A DNA stretch of 64,000 nucleotides from JBAXTE01 sp037130365. GTDB taxonomy: Bacteria; Bacteroidota; Bacteroidia; Bacteroidales; WCHB1-69. The DNA is taken from contig JBAXTE010000012.1 of NCBI GenBank assembly GCA_037130365.1, positions 42,104 to 106,103 of the forward strand, in the 5' to 3' direction. Under the pieces are notes generated by a model. That model was given only the letters and a program-made list of their open reading frames with translations. It did not search any database and was not told the DNA's origin. How positions within the stretch are numbered: the first letter of the stretch is position 1; the number at the start of each line of letters is the position of its first letter. Shown piece by piece: positions 26,609 to 35,879 of this stretch. The translations under genes and the position numbers were made by a program.

Positions 26609-28666
26609 ATGAAGAAAAAATTTGAAATAATTTTTGGTCTTGTACTTTTGCTTTTGATGCAAAGTGCGTATGCGCAAGTAAATAAAGAGTTTACTCGCGA
26701 AAACTTTCCCGATAAAAAAGCGGAAGTAAAAAAAGCGTTAAGAGATATTGAACAAGGAGATGCTTTTTTATACGAAGAATATCCAAAGTACAGTAATGCC
26801 CTCGAATGCTACGAAAAAGCAAATGATTTTAACCCAGATAATGCTTCTGTAAATTTCAAAATGGGTATTTGTACTATTAAAGGTAAAGGTAATAAAAGAA
26901 GCTCTATCGCAAATTTTGAAAAAGCTTATAAACTAAAATCTGACGTTAATGCAGATGTGCTTTTTTGGTTAGGATCTGCTTATCAGCTAGATTATCAATT
27001 TGATAAAGCGATAGATTCCTTCAAAAAATACATGAATGGGCTAACAGGTAAATTGGCTTCCGAAAAAAGCGCAGAACTGAATAAACGTATTGCTGAGTGC
27101 GAAACTGGCAAAATTTTAATTCAAAAAGAAGAACGTGTTTTTATCGACAATCTAGGAAATACTGTAAATAGTCAATACGACGAATATGGTCCTGTTATTA
27201 CTGCGGATGAATCGATGTTGCTTTTTACATCTAAACGACCTTATACTGATATGCCTAAGATTGATGGAGGTGAACTTTTTGAAGATATCTATCTTTCAAA
27301 CAAAAGAAATAAAAATTGGAAGACTCCAGAACGCTTAGGAAAACCATTAAATACTGAATATCATGATGCTGTTAAAGGTTTGTCAAACGATGGATCGAAA
27401 CTCATTGTGTATAAAGGAGATAATGGTGGTGATCTTTTTGAATCAAAAATGAGCGGAAGTTCATGGTCTAAACCAGAGCGATATCCAAAACAAATAAATT
27501 CTGATTATCACGAGGCTTCTGGATCATTTTCTTATGATGGAAAAGTATTGTATTTTGTGTCAGACAAACCTGGTGGTTTTGGAGGACATGACATTTATAA
27601 ATCTACAAAACTTGAAAAAGGTAAATGGAGCGAAGCAATAAATCTAGGGAGCGTGGTAAATACTGCATTTGATGAGACTGCTGTATTTGCTCATCCAGAT
27701 GGCAAAACACTGTATTTCAGTTCTAAAGGTCATAACACTATGGGTGGATATGATATTTTTAAAACTACTTTTGAAAATAATGCTTGGACCAAACCTGTAA
27801 ATATTGGGTATCCAATAAATACTACCGACGATGATGTTTTCTTTGTAATTAGCGCAAGCGGAAAGCACGGATTTTATTCGTCAATAAAAGAGGGTGGTAA
27901 TGGTGGACAAGATCTTTACATGATTACATTTTTAGGACCAGATAAAATTTTCACTTTTAATAACGAGGACAACTTAATTGCCGAAAAAACTGCTCCAATT
28001 ACAGAGAAAGTTGTTGTTAAAGAAGTAAAAATTGATGAAGCTAAACTCACATTGTTGAAAGGGATTATTATTGATGAAAAAACGCGTCAACCAGTATTAG
28101 CAACTATTGATTTAATTGATAATAAAACGAATCAAATATTAGCAACTTTTGAATCTAATGCTACCACTGGTCGCTATTTAGTTTCGTTGCCATCGGGGAA
28201 AAATTATGGATTATCGGTTAAAGCAAATGGATTTTTGTTTCATTCCGAAAATTTCGATTTGCCAGATACAGCTCAATATCAAGAAATTGAAAAGGAAATT
28301 GTGTTAAAGAAAATGGAAGTGGGAAGTAAAATTGTATTACGAAATATTTTCTTCGATTTTAATAAATCCACACTTCGTCCAGAATCAAATTCTGAACTTG
28401 AAAATTTACTAACATTACTCACTGAAAATCCAAAATTGAATATTGAGATTTCTGGACACACTGATAATGTTGGTTCAGCGGCTTATAATAAAAAATTAGG
28501 TGAATCAAGAGCTCAAGCAGTCGTAACCTATTTAGTGAGCAAGGGAATTGCGAAAACTCGTCTTACTTTTGCTGGGTACGGATTTGATCAACCAATTGCT
28601 CCAAACGACACCGAAGAAGGAAGACAACTTAACCGTCGTACTGAATTTAAAGTATTGAAAAATTAA
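26609..28666 (+). CDS. TPR-PD40-OmpA envelope protein, PorE-like architecture
   Basis: The 685-residue protein has a signal peptide (MKKKFEIIFGLVLLLLMQSAYAQ), a TPR part (about 30-170), PD40/WD40-like propeller repeats (SKRPYTDMP, VSDKPGGFGGHDIY, SSKGHNTMGGYDIF; about 185-440), a carboxypeptidase-regulatory-like beta domain (about 485-560) and a C-terminal OmpA domain (about 570-685; NIFFDFNKSTLRPES, GHTDNVGSAAYNKKLGESRA). OmpA domains bind peptidoglycan. The same domain order occurs in PorE of the type IX secretion system, but this protein has no lipobox, so the identity is not claimed. Confidence 0.88.
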   Translation: MKKKFEIIFGLVLLLLMQSAYAQVNKEFTRENFPDKKAEVKKALRDIEQGDAFLYEEYPKYSNALECYEKANDFNPDNASVNFKMGICTIKGKGNKRSSIANFEKAYKLKSDVNADVLFWLGSAYQLDYQFDKAIDSFKKYMNGLTGKLASEKSAELNKRIAECETGKILIQKEERVFIDNLGNTVNSQYDEYGPVITADESMLLFTSKRPYTDMPKIDGGELFEDIYLSNKRNKNWKTPERLGKPLNTEYHDAVKGLSNDGSKLIVYKGDNGGDLFESKMSGSSWSKPERYPKQINSDYHEASGSFSYDGKVLYFVSDKPGGFGGHDIYKSTKLEKGKWSEAINLGSVVNTAFDETAVFAHPDGKTLYFSSKGHNTMGGYDIFKTTFENNAWTKPVNIGYPINTTDDDVFFVISASGKHGFYSSIKEGGNGGQDLYMITFLGPDKIFTFNNEDNLIAEKTAPITEKVVVKEVKIDEAKLTLLKGIIIDEKTRQPVLATIDLIDNKTNQILATFESNATTGRYLVSLPSGKNYGLSVKANGFLFHSENFDLPDTAQYQEIEKEIVLKKMEVGSKIVLRNIFFDFNKSTLRPESNSELENLLTLLTENPKLNIEISGHTDNVGSAAYNKKLGESRAQAVVTYLVSKGIAKTRLTFAGYGFDQPIAPNDTEEGRQLNRRTEFKVLKN

Positions 28667-28684
28667 AAACTGATTTTTGAAAAA

Positions 28685-28726
28685 TAGACTAACAAAGCCG
28701 CAATTATTTGCGGCTTTGTTAGTCTA
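28685..28726 (+). terminator. Long perfect hairpin after the PD40-OmpA gene
   Basis: A perfect 19-bp stem (28685-28703 with 28708-28726) and a TTAT loop. There is no strong T-run, but its position 18 nt after the stop suggests a terminator. Confidence 0.65.
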
Positions 28727-28864
28727 TAGAACTAAATAATACGAAATATTTATTTTATAACCACTTGATATTGAAAGAAAAACATTTCTGTTTTAATAAT
28801 TTAACACTACAATTATTCATACTATGATATAATTCCGCGTATCTTTGTATAAATATATAATATT

Positions 28865-29641
28865 ATGAAAAAGTCATTATTATTCCTAGCATTATTTGTA
28901 TCAATAGTTGGGTATTCTCAAACTGCAACAAACTTTATTTGTGATGATTGCAAGGGCGAGAACGTTAATCTTTTTAATAAACTCGATTCCGGAAAAGTTA
29001 TCGTAATTTGCTGGGTAATGCCATGCTCTTCTTGTATCCCAGCATCCAAAACAACTTATAATGTAGTGGAAAGTTATCAATCAACCAATCCAAACAGAGT
29101 TTTTTTCTATCTTGCTGATGATTACGCAAATAGTACTTGTAATACCTTGAATAGTTGGGGAAATAGTAATAATATTCTTACGAATACATTTTCGTTGAGG
29201 TTCTCGAATGCATTGGTCAGTATGGCAAATTATGGTTCTACAGGAATGCCAAAAATTATTGTTATAGGCGGTTCTTCTCATCAGGTTTTCTACAATGTAA
29301 ATGGTACTGTTGATCCCACCGCTTTAAGCACAGCTATTAATAGTGCACTTGCAGCTCCAAGTAAAATTGAAGAAACAGACGAGTCATCTTTGGGATTTAA
29401 TTTGTTTCCAAATCCTGCAAATAACAGTTTAAATCTTTCATTTACATCACCAAACACGTCTGCTATTTCTGTAGATATCTATAATAATTTTGGACAAAAA
29501 GTTTATACTAAATCAACTGGGTTTATAGTCGGACAAAATGATATAGAAATCAGCACTAGAGATTTTGCTAATGGAATCTATTTTGTTAAAATAGGTGATG
29601 CTTTTAATAGCAAGATACAGAAAATTAATGTTTTACATTAA
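28865..29641 (+). CDS. T9SS-sorted thioredoxin-fold protein
   Basis: The 258-residue protein has a signal peptide (MKKSLLFLALFVSIVGYSQ), then a thioredoxin-like domain with a CSSC redox motif (WVMPCSSCIP, about 55-65) and a cis-Pro-like TGMPKIIV. It ends in a C-terminal type A T9SS sorting domain (FNLFPNPANNSLNL, FANGIYFVKI). The tail implies export through the type IX system and anchoring or release at the cell surface. A surface-exposed thiol-redox protein is unusual. The next gene is a putative outer-membrane protein with an N-terminal CC motif. Confidence 0.82.
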   Translation: MKKSLLFLALFVSIVGYSQTATNFICDDCKGENVNLFNKLDSGKVIVICWVMPCSSCIPASKTTYNVVESYQSTNPNRVFFYLADDYANSTCNTLNSWGNSNNILTNTFSLRFSNALVSMANYGSTGMPKIIVIGGSSHQVFYNVNGTVDPTALSTAINSALAAPSKIEETDESSLGFNLFPNPANNSLNLSFTSPNTSAISVDIYNNFGQKVYTKSTGFIVGQNDIEISTRDFANGIYFVKIGDAFNSKIQKINVLH

Positions 29642-29682
29642 TCAAAAATGCTAAAATCTTCACTTTTTTAATACATGATTTT

Positions 29683-30720
29683 ATGAAAATACATTCGACT
29701 TGTAAATTCTTTTTTGCGATAATTATTTTAGGTTCAATATCGAATATTTCGTATGCTCAATGTTGCGGTGGAGGTGGTGGAAGTCCAATTGCCGGTGGAG
29801 CCTCACAAGGAGTATTACAAGAGAATCAAATTGAAATAAGTACTAATTTCCAATATATTAATACAACTCAGTTTTATTCAAAGGATAAGAAAGACACGAA
29901 TTTTCTGGACCGATTTAGTAGTCAATATAGTTATACTCGTTTGGCTTTTGGGATATCAAAAAAATTAACGATTTCATTGGAAACTGGCTATTGGGCTGAT
30001 AAAACTGAAGTTGGGTTGAAAAAATCAATAACATACAAAACCTCTGGAATTGGAGATGTTTTAATTTTTCCTCGATATGATTTAATCAATGTCGTTAAAA
30101 ATAAAATTAAAACAGAATTGACCATAGGAATTGGAGTTAAAATTCCATTGGGTAGCTATAATGATTCAACCGGTGTAATCGAACCATTTTCGGGTGATAA
30201 ATATTACATTACAAATCCAATATCTGTTCAACCATCTTCTGGATCTCAAGATATCATTTTTTATACGTTTTTTTCGAGAGCACACACGCTTAAAAACCTG
30301 AAGTTTTTTGGGAATGCGCTATATGTTAAAAAAGGATGGAATCCTTTAGGAGAAAAAATGGGAGACTATGCTAGCGTTGGCGTTTTTGTTGGAAAAACAT
30401 TTTTTAAAAACTTGGGAATTACCATGCAAGTAAAAGGGGAGTGGATTGATAAAATGAAATTAAATGAAGTAGTAACCATGTTTGGAACTTCAAATTATGA
30501 TCCCGAAAAAACTGGGAGCAAAAAAGTGTTTATTGTCCCACAAATTAGCTATGCTTATAAAGGATTTGTAATTTATGGTTTAAGTGAAATTCCAGTTTAC
30601 CAATATGTTACAAAAACACAGATTGGTTCACAATTTCAAACTACATTTGGCATTTCATATCGATTTATGGCCAAAAAAGCTTGTGCTACAACTGAAAGTA
30701 CGCCAATAATTTCAAAATAG
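29683..30720 (+). CDS. Outer-membrane beta-barrel-like protein with CCGGGGG N-terminus
   Basis: The 345-residue protein has a signal peptide (MKIHSTCKFFFAIIILGSIS), then mature QCCGGGGGSPIAGGASQGVL and a long run of amphipathic strands (GISKKLTISLETGYW, GDVLIFPRYDL, TELTIGIGVKIPLGSY, FGISYRF), typical of transport-type outer-membrane barrels. I do not recognise a named family. The double cysteine right after the signal peptide may bind metal or a partner. It starts 42 nt after the T9SS thioredoxin gene, so the pair may work together. Confidence 0.6.
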   Translation: MKIHSTCKFFFAIIILGSISNISYAQCCGGGGGSPIAGGASQGVLQENQIEISTNFQYINTTQFYSKDKKDTNFLDRFSSQYSYTRLAFGISKKLTISLETGYWADKTEVGLKKSITYKTSGIGDVLIFPRYDLINVVKNKIKTELTIGIGVKIPLGSYNDSTGVIEPFSGDKYYITNPISVQPSSGSQDIIFYTFFSRAHTLKNLKFFGNALYVKKGWNPLGEKMGDYASVGVFVGKTFFKNLGITMQVKGEWIDKMKLNEVVTMFGTSNYDPEKTGSKKVFIVPQISYAYKGFVIYGLSEIPVYQYVTKTQIGSQFQTTFGISYRFMAKKACATTESTPIISK

Positions 30721-30886
30721 TATACTTTAGATGTACTAGATAAATATCAATTTTTAAATCATGATATTTAGATAAAAATATATTCTACTTAAATTTCTCA
30801 AATTGTCAGTTTACTTGCTTTTGTATTTGTAATCAGCTTTAAATTCTGTCACTACTAGCCAACAAAACTATAGATGAAATGGTGTA

Positions 30887-30913
30887 TTCGATATGAAATT
30901 AATACATATCGAA
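30887..30913 (+). terminator. Hairpin after the CCGGGGG barrel gene
   Basis: A perfect 9-bp stem TTCGATATG/CATATCGAA with a 9-nt loop is followed by a T-rich run (GGTTTATTTTTT). It lies about 170 nt past the gene end. Confidence 0.5.
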
Positions 30914-31005
30914 AGGTTTATTTTTTACAAAATTAATCTTTAAGAATTGATAACAAAACAGGTACATTTGTAGAAATAATTTATGATTAAACAATTTATA
31001 AGACG

Positions 31006-31698
31006 ATGGAAACATTTATCAGTGACCTATCAAAAAAGGAATTTCCCTCTTCGGAGCGAATTTCAGGTAAAACAGTTCGAATTTCGATTTTAAAATTAAT
31101 TCAAAAAGAATACCCTCATTTTACAAGCGAAAATCAATTGTCGATAAGTGAATTAAATGACTACAGAGAAAGATATATTGAGCAGTTTTTGACGGAACAA
31201 ATAGGAGCGCTTACTGATTTAGAAAAGACCGTTTTAGCTTCATTAAAAGAGCGCTCTACATTAACCGATAAAATTGATGATGAAAATCAGGGGATGACTT
31301 TTGGTCAACGAATTGCGGATAAAGTGGCTTCATTTGGGGGAAGTTGGACGTTTATTATTTCGTTTATGATTTTTCTCATGATTTGGATTTTTGGAAATGC
31401 TTTTATTCTTTTAAATCGTTCTTTTGACCCATATCCATTTATTCTTTTAAACTTGATATTATCGAGTATTGCAGCCTTGCAAGCACCCGTTATTATGATG
31501 AGCCAAAATCGACAAGAAGATAAAGACCGTGAGCGTGCAAAAATGGATTATATGGTTAATTTAAAGTCGGAATTAGAAATAAGAATGTTGCACGAAAAAG
31601 TGGATCACATGATTATTAGCCAACAACAAGATATTTTGGAGTTGCAAAAAACGCAAGTGGAAATGATGAATCAAATTATGGAAAAGGTTGGGAAATAG
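31006..31698 (+). CDS. DUF1003 membrane protein
   Basis: The 230-residue protein has a soluble N-terminal half, then DUF1003 (about 105-200): RIADKVASFGGSWTFIISFM, a membrane segment, NAFILLNRSFDPYPFILLNL, a second segment, then the SQNRQEDKDRERAKMDYMVN motif typical of the family, and a C-terminal coiled coil. The function is unknown. The upstream box TACATTTG (30963-30970) is a good -7 element. It is a single gene. Confidence 0.85.
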   Translation: METFISDLSKKEFPSSERISGKTVRISILKLIQKEYPHFTSENQLSISELNDYRERYIEQFLTEQIGALTDLEKTVLASLKERSTLTDKIDDENQGMTFGQRIADKVASFGGSWTFIISFMIFLMIWIFGNAFILLNRSFDPYPFILLNLILSSIAALQAPVIMMSQNRQEDKDRERAKMDYMVNLKSELEIRMLHEKVDHMIISQQQDILELQKTQVEMMNQIMEKVGK

Positions 31699-31721
31699 TA
31701 AGTGTAAGTAAATTGTCTATA

Positions 31722-31748
31722 TTTTTCCCGAAAAAAATTGTAATTTTG
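31722..31748 (+). promoter_or_regulatory. Promoter-like sequence identical to that of metG
   Basis: This 27-nt stretch is identical to 33023-33049 and ends in box TAATTTTG (31741-31748). It lies 209 nt upstream of the methyltransferase gene. Confidence 0.55.
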
Positions 31749-31957
31749 CAAAATAAAAATCGTTGGATGTTTAAATTTAAAATGGATATTGTTAAGTAAA
31801 TAACCCATGGTTCAAACTTAAGGTTATACTTTTAATAAATTCAGGCAAGCAATTGTCTGTGTTAAGTTCATGACTATTTTTCAATAGTAAATTAAGTCTG
31901 AGGAGTTAAATGCTTTAATTTAACACCCTGATATTTAATAATATAAATTTAAACAAA

Positions 31958-32731
31958 ATGAGTAACGATAATAAATCAATTCACGAATTCGATTTTAATT
32001 TAATCTGCGAATACTTTTCAAGTATCGAACGTCAAGGTCCTGGTAGTCCCGTAGCAACTCTAAAAGCCTTGAGTTATATCAATAATCTTACAAACGAATC
32101 GCTTATTGCTGATATAGGCTGTGGAACGGGTGGTCAATCGGTAGTGTTGGCACAAAATACATCTGGACAAATTATAGGTATTGACTTGTTTCCCACTTTT
32201 ATCGATTCGTTAAACCGAAATGCTGAAAAACATCAACTTCAAAATCAACTAAAAGGAATCGTTGGTTCAATGGATAACCTTCCCTTTGGCGATGAAACTT
32301 TGGACTTAATTTGGTCGGAAGGAGCAATTTATAACATTGGTTATGAGCGAGGTTTGAACGAGTGGAAGAGGTTTTTGAAAAAAGGAGGATATATCGCTGT
32401 TACCGAGGTTTCTTGGTTTACAGACGAACGTCCCGATGAAATAAATGACTTTTGGCAAGATGCATATTCCGAAATAGATTCAATACCGAACAAAGTGGCT
32501 CAGATGCAAAAAGCGGGTTATCTTCCAATTACCACTTTTAAGTTACCCGAAAATTGTTGGACAGACCATTTCTATAAACCGCAAATTGAAGCCCAAAGGC
32601 TATTTTCTGAAAAATATAAAGGAAATAAAACGGCAGAAGAACTAATTTCAAATCAACAACATGAAGCACTTTTGTATTCAAAATTCAAGGAGTTTTATGG
32701 TTATGTTTTTTATATCGGAAAGATAATATAA
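31958..32731 (+). CDS. Class I SAM-dependent methyltransferase
   Basis: The 257-residue protein has a Rossmann fold with DIGCGTGGQS (about residues 48-57), acidic GIDLFPTF and LDLIWSEGAIYNIGY. Post-motif blocks (KGGYIAVTEVSWF) place it among UbiE-like small-molecule methyltransferases. The substrate is not predictable. The 5' leader of about 210 nt between promoter box and start is long, and I saw no riboswitch fold in it. Confidence 0.8.
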   Translation: MSNDNKSIHEFDFNLICEYFSSIERQGPGSPVATLKALSYINNLTNESLIADIGCGTGGQSVVLAQNTSGQIIGIDLFPTFIDSLNRNAEKHQLQNQLKGIVGSMDNLPFGDETLDLIWSEGAIYNIGYERGLNEWKRFLKKGGYIAVTEVSWFTDERPDEINDFWQDAYSEIDSIPNKVAQMQKAGYLPITTFKLPENCWTDHFYKPQIEAQRLFSEKYKGNKTAEELISNQQHEALLYSKFKEFYGYVFYIGKII

Positions 32732-33079
32732 CTGTGTTTACAAGAAAATCAATAATGCGCTGAATTGAGGTTCAATCATTGTGACACTAACTAAGTTACG
32801 AAGGATTGTCGTGTGAATATCGTGGCAATCCTTCTCTTATGAAATAACTCAGAATGTTGGGCTTAGAGTTAATTTGTATCACTAATATTTATTTGTAATT
32901 AACACAATTTTAAATCAATCTATTATTAAGTAGTAATTATTGATTGCCTTCATTTTTTTAAATTAAATTACAAAGTGAACTTAAGTTATATCACTTATAT
33001 TGTTTCACATAATGTGTTCACTTTTTTCCCGAAAAAAATTGTAATTTTGTGACCTTACTAATCAAGAAAATATAGAATC
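32732..33079. promoter_or_regulatory. Spacer with hairpin and metG promoter
   Basis: A 9-bp stem GAAGGATTG/CAATCCTTC (32800-32808 with 32826-32834), followed by CTTAT, may end the methyltransferase transcript. The metG promoter is the 27-nt element 33023-33049 with box TAATTTTG (33042-33049), 31 nt before the start. The rest is AT-rich without recognisable signals. Confidence 0.5.
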
Positions 33080-35137
33080 ATGGCTTACACCGAAAAACGC
33101 ACACGCTACACTATTACCTCTGCTTTGCCTTATGCCAACGGACCAATTCATATCGGACATTTAGCTGGAGTTTATATTCCAGCCGATATTTATGCCCGTT
33201 ATCTTCGAATGATGGGAGAGGATGTTTTGTTTATTGGTGGTAGCGACGAACACGGTGTGCCAATTACGATAAAAGCGCGAAAAGAGGGAATTACGCCTCA
33301 ACAAGTGGTGGATAAGTATCATGGAATTATTAAAAAATCGTTTGAAGATTTTGGAGTTTCATTTGATATTTACTCCAGGACTTCAAATCCAATGCATCAC
33401 CAAACGGCATCGGAGTTTTTTGAGATTTTATATAAAAACAACAAGTTTATTGAGCAAACCACCGAGCAATATTACGACGATGAAGTTAAACAGTTCTTAG
33501 CCGATCGATATATTACAGGAACTTGTCCACATTGTGGCAACGAGCGTGCTTATGGCGACCAATGCGAGGCTTGTGGGACTACTCTAAACGCAACCGATTT
33601 AATCAATCCTAAATCGACCTTAAGTGGGAGTGAGCCTATTCGGAAAGAGACCAAACATTGGTTTTTACCGCTCGAAGATTATGAGCCATGGCTTAAAAAA
33701 TGGATTTTAGAAGGTCATAAAAACGATTGGAAATCGAATGTGTATGGTCAGTGTAAATCGTGGATTGACCAAGGTTTGCAACCACGTGCTGTAACTCGTG
33801 ATTTGGATTGGGGTGTAAAAGTTCCAGTAGAAGGCGCCGATGGAAAAGTATTGTATGTTTGGTTTGATGCCCCTATTGGCTATATTTCGGCCACCAAAGA
33901 GTGGGCAGAACGGGAACAAACCGATTGGGAAAAATGGTGGAAAGACGAAGAGAGCAAATTGGTCCATTTTATTGGAAAAGATAATATTGTATTCCATTGC
34001 ATTATTTTCCCAGCAATGTTGCATGCCGATGGAAGCTATATTTTACCCGATAATGTGCCTGCGAATGAGTTTTTGAATCTCGAAAGTGATAAAATATCTA
34101 CTTCTCGAAATTGGGCAGTTTGGTTACACGAATATTTGATTGATTTTCCTGATAAACAAGATGTTTTACGTTATACGCTTTGCTCAAATGCTCCAGAGAG
34201 TAAAGACAATGATTTTACTTGGAAAGATTTTCAGGCAAAAAACAACAACGAACTATTGGCAATTTTTGGCAATTTTGTGAACCGGGCGGTTGTATTAACG
34301 CATAAATATTACGAAGGAGTTATTCCAACTCCTGTCGAATTTGGTGATTTGGAAAAGAATGTGGTATCCGAATTGGCAAAAGATCCTGAGTTAATTGGAA
34401 AAAGCATTGAGCAATATCGTTTTCGTGAGGCCTTAAATCATTTTATGGATTTAGCACGTTTGGGAAATAAATATCTAACCGAAACTGAGCCTTGGAAGCA
34501 ATTTAAAGTTAATCCTGAGCAAGTAAAAACGAATATGTATGTGGCATTGCAGATTTGTGCAAACCTAGCAATATTGAGTGAGCCATTTATGCCATTTACT
34601 TCAAAAAAATTGAGAGAATTGCTCAATATGCCTTCACTTACTTGGAAAGATGCTGGGAATATTGATATCCTTAAATCTGGGGAAATGATTAATCCTGCGG
34701 AATTTTTATTCGATAAAATTGAGGATGATGTTATTGCTGATCAGGTAAACAGATTGTTAGAGACGAAGAAAAATAACCTATTAGATCAGGCTCCGGTATT
34801 AGAACAAAAACAAAACATCGCTTTTGAAGATTTTTCAGCAATGGATATTCGTACTGCAACAATTATTGAAGCTGAAAAAGTTGCAAAAACCAAAAAGTTG
34901 TTGAAACTAACGTTAGATACAGGCATAGATAAACGAATTGTTGTTTCTGGGATTGCAGAATACTACGAACCCGAAAATATTATTGGGCAAAAAGTGTGTT
35001 TGCTTGTTAATTTGGCTCCTCGAGAAATTAAAGGAATTGTTTCGCAAGGAATGATTTTGATGGCCGAAAATGCGAATGGGGAACTGTGCTTTGTGTCGCC
35101 TACTAAAGAGGTGAATAACGGGAGTTGTGTTAAATAA
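33080..35137 (+). CDS. metG: Methionyl-tRNA synthetase
   Basis: The 685-residue enzyme charges tRNA-Met. Its class I signature HIGH (HIGHLAG) is at about 24-27, and zinc-binding cysteines occur as CPHCGNERAYGDQCEACG at about 149-166. The KMSKS-type loop KISTS is near 337, and a C-terminal tRNA-binding OB domain (about 575-685) includes DIRTATIIEAEKV and VNLAPREIKGIVSQGMILMA. Length and domain order are those of the long bacterial MetG with a dimerising C-terminal domain. It is a single gene. Confidence 0.98.
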   Translation: MAYTEKRTRYTITSALPYANGPIHIGHLAGVYIPADIYARYLRMMGEDVLFIGGSDEHGVPITIKARKEGITPQQVVDKYHGIIKKSFEDFGVSFDIYSRTSNPMHHQTASEFFEILYKNNKFIEQTTEQYYDDEVKQFLADRYITGTCPHCGNERAYGDQCEACGTTLNATDLINPKSTLSGSEPIRKETKHWFLPLEDYEPWLKKWILEGHKNDWKSNVYGQCKSWIDQGLQPRAVTRDLDWGVKVPVEGADGKVLYVWFDAPIGYISATKEWAEREQTDWEKWWKDEESKLVHFIGKDNIVFHCIIFPAMLHADGSYILPDNVPANEFLNLESDKISTSRNWAVWLHEYLIDFPDKQDVLRYTLCSNAPESKDNDFTWKDFQAKNNNELLAIFGNFVNRAVVLTHKYYEGVIPTPVEFGDLEKNVVSELAKDPELIGKSIEQYRFREALNHFMDLARLGNKYLTETEPWKQFKVNPEQVKTNMYVALQICANLAILSEPFMPFTSKKLRELLNMPSLTWKDAGNIDILKSGEMINPAEFLFDKIEDDVIADQVNRLLETKKNNLLDQAPVLEQKQNIAFEDFSAMDIRTATIIEAEKVAKTKKLLKLTLDTGIDKRIVVSGIAEYYEPENIIGQKVCLLVNLAPREIKGIVSQGMILMAENANGELCFVSPTKEVNNGSCVK

Positions 35138-35217
35138 ATATTGGTTATTATTTTGTTGCAATTGATCACAAATCGTATAAAAAATTCGCTTTGGATGAAA
35201 CTCTGAAGCGATTCTTT

Positions 35218-35751
35218 TTATTTCTTACTTTCATTGAATTTTATTGCAACTCCGCCACATGCGACAAGTTTTAGATTTAATGTGTCTGAACTATTAAGAA
35301 TTGAAGATGTAATATCAATTGCTTCTGGATTTGTTTCATAATGAGCTTTATAATTGTCGGAATAAATTGTGGCTTGGTATTTTTTTCTTAAAGATAACAT
35401 CGACAGCGGAACACTTATTTCACGAGGAATTTCGTTATTTATTGACCCAAAATACAATGCAGTTCCTTTTCTGCGAGCCGTAACCACATATTCTCCAATG
35501 TAAGCTGCCAATACTTTAGTCTCATCCCATGAAGTTGGTAGATTTTCAATAAATGCAAATGCTGGATTATCTTGGTAATTTTCTGGTAAATCTGACGCCA
35601 TTTGTAATGGGCTGAATAAAACAATCATTAGCGCCAGTTGGTTGGCAATAATACTATGAACTGCAGTTTTTCCATTATCCAAGCTGTTCCATTTTTCTCG
35701 AATATTTTCTATGAGTAAAGATACAATTTGAAATAATACGAATCCTAACAC
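35218..35751 (-). pseudogene. C-terminal remnant of a GH97 alpha-glucosidase
   Basis: From about residue 22 the frame reads like the C-terminal part of glycoside hydrolase family 97 (SusB-like): QLALMIVLFSPLQMASDLPE, WDETKVLAAYIGEYVVTARR, the ATIYSDNYKAHYETNPEAID block, LKLVACGGVAIKF. A complete GH97 enzyme is about 650-700 residues, and the catalytic domain is absent here. The first ~21 codons do not look homologous, and no start is credible. It lies between metG and a restriction-modification pair that may have replaced the 5' part. Confidence 0.75.
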
Positions 35752-35840
35752 ACTATAAAAAGATTATCTGTTGATAATTTTAAGGACTTTAAAAGTCATA
35801 TTTTTTCTTTCTTAAATTTGGTTCATTAATTTTTTTGTTG

Positions 35841-35848
35841 TAAATTTG
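35841..35848 (+). promoter_or_regulatory. -7 box of the cytosine methyltransferase gene
   Basis: TAAATTTG lies 31 nt upstream of ATG 35880 and agrees with that start over the upstream in-frame TTG. Confidence 0.55.
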
Positions 35849-35879
35849 TAACCATTGTATAAGGTTAAACAATTTGGTT

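Noticed and set aside
35439..35624. Small ORF overlapping the GH97 remnant
   Set aside because: It is a shadow frame without start context or motif.
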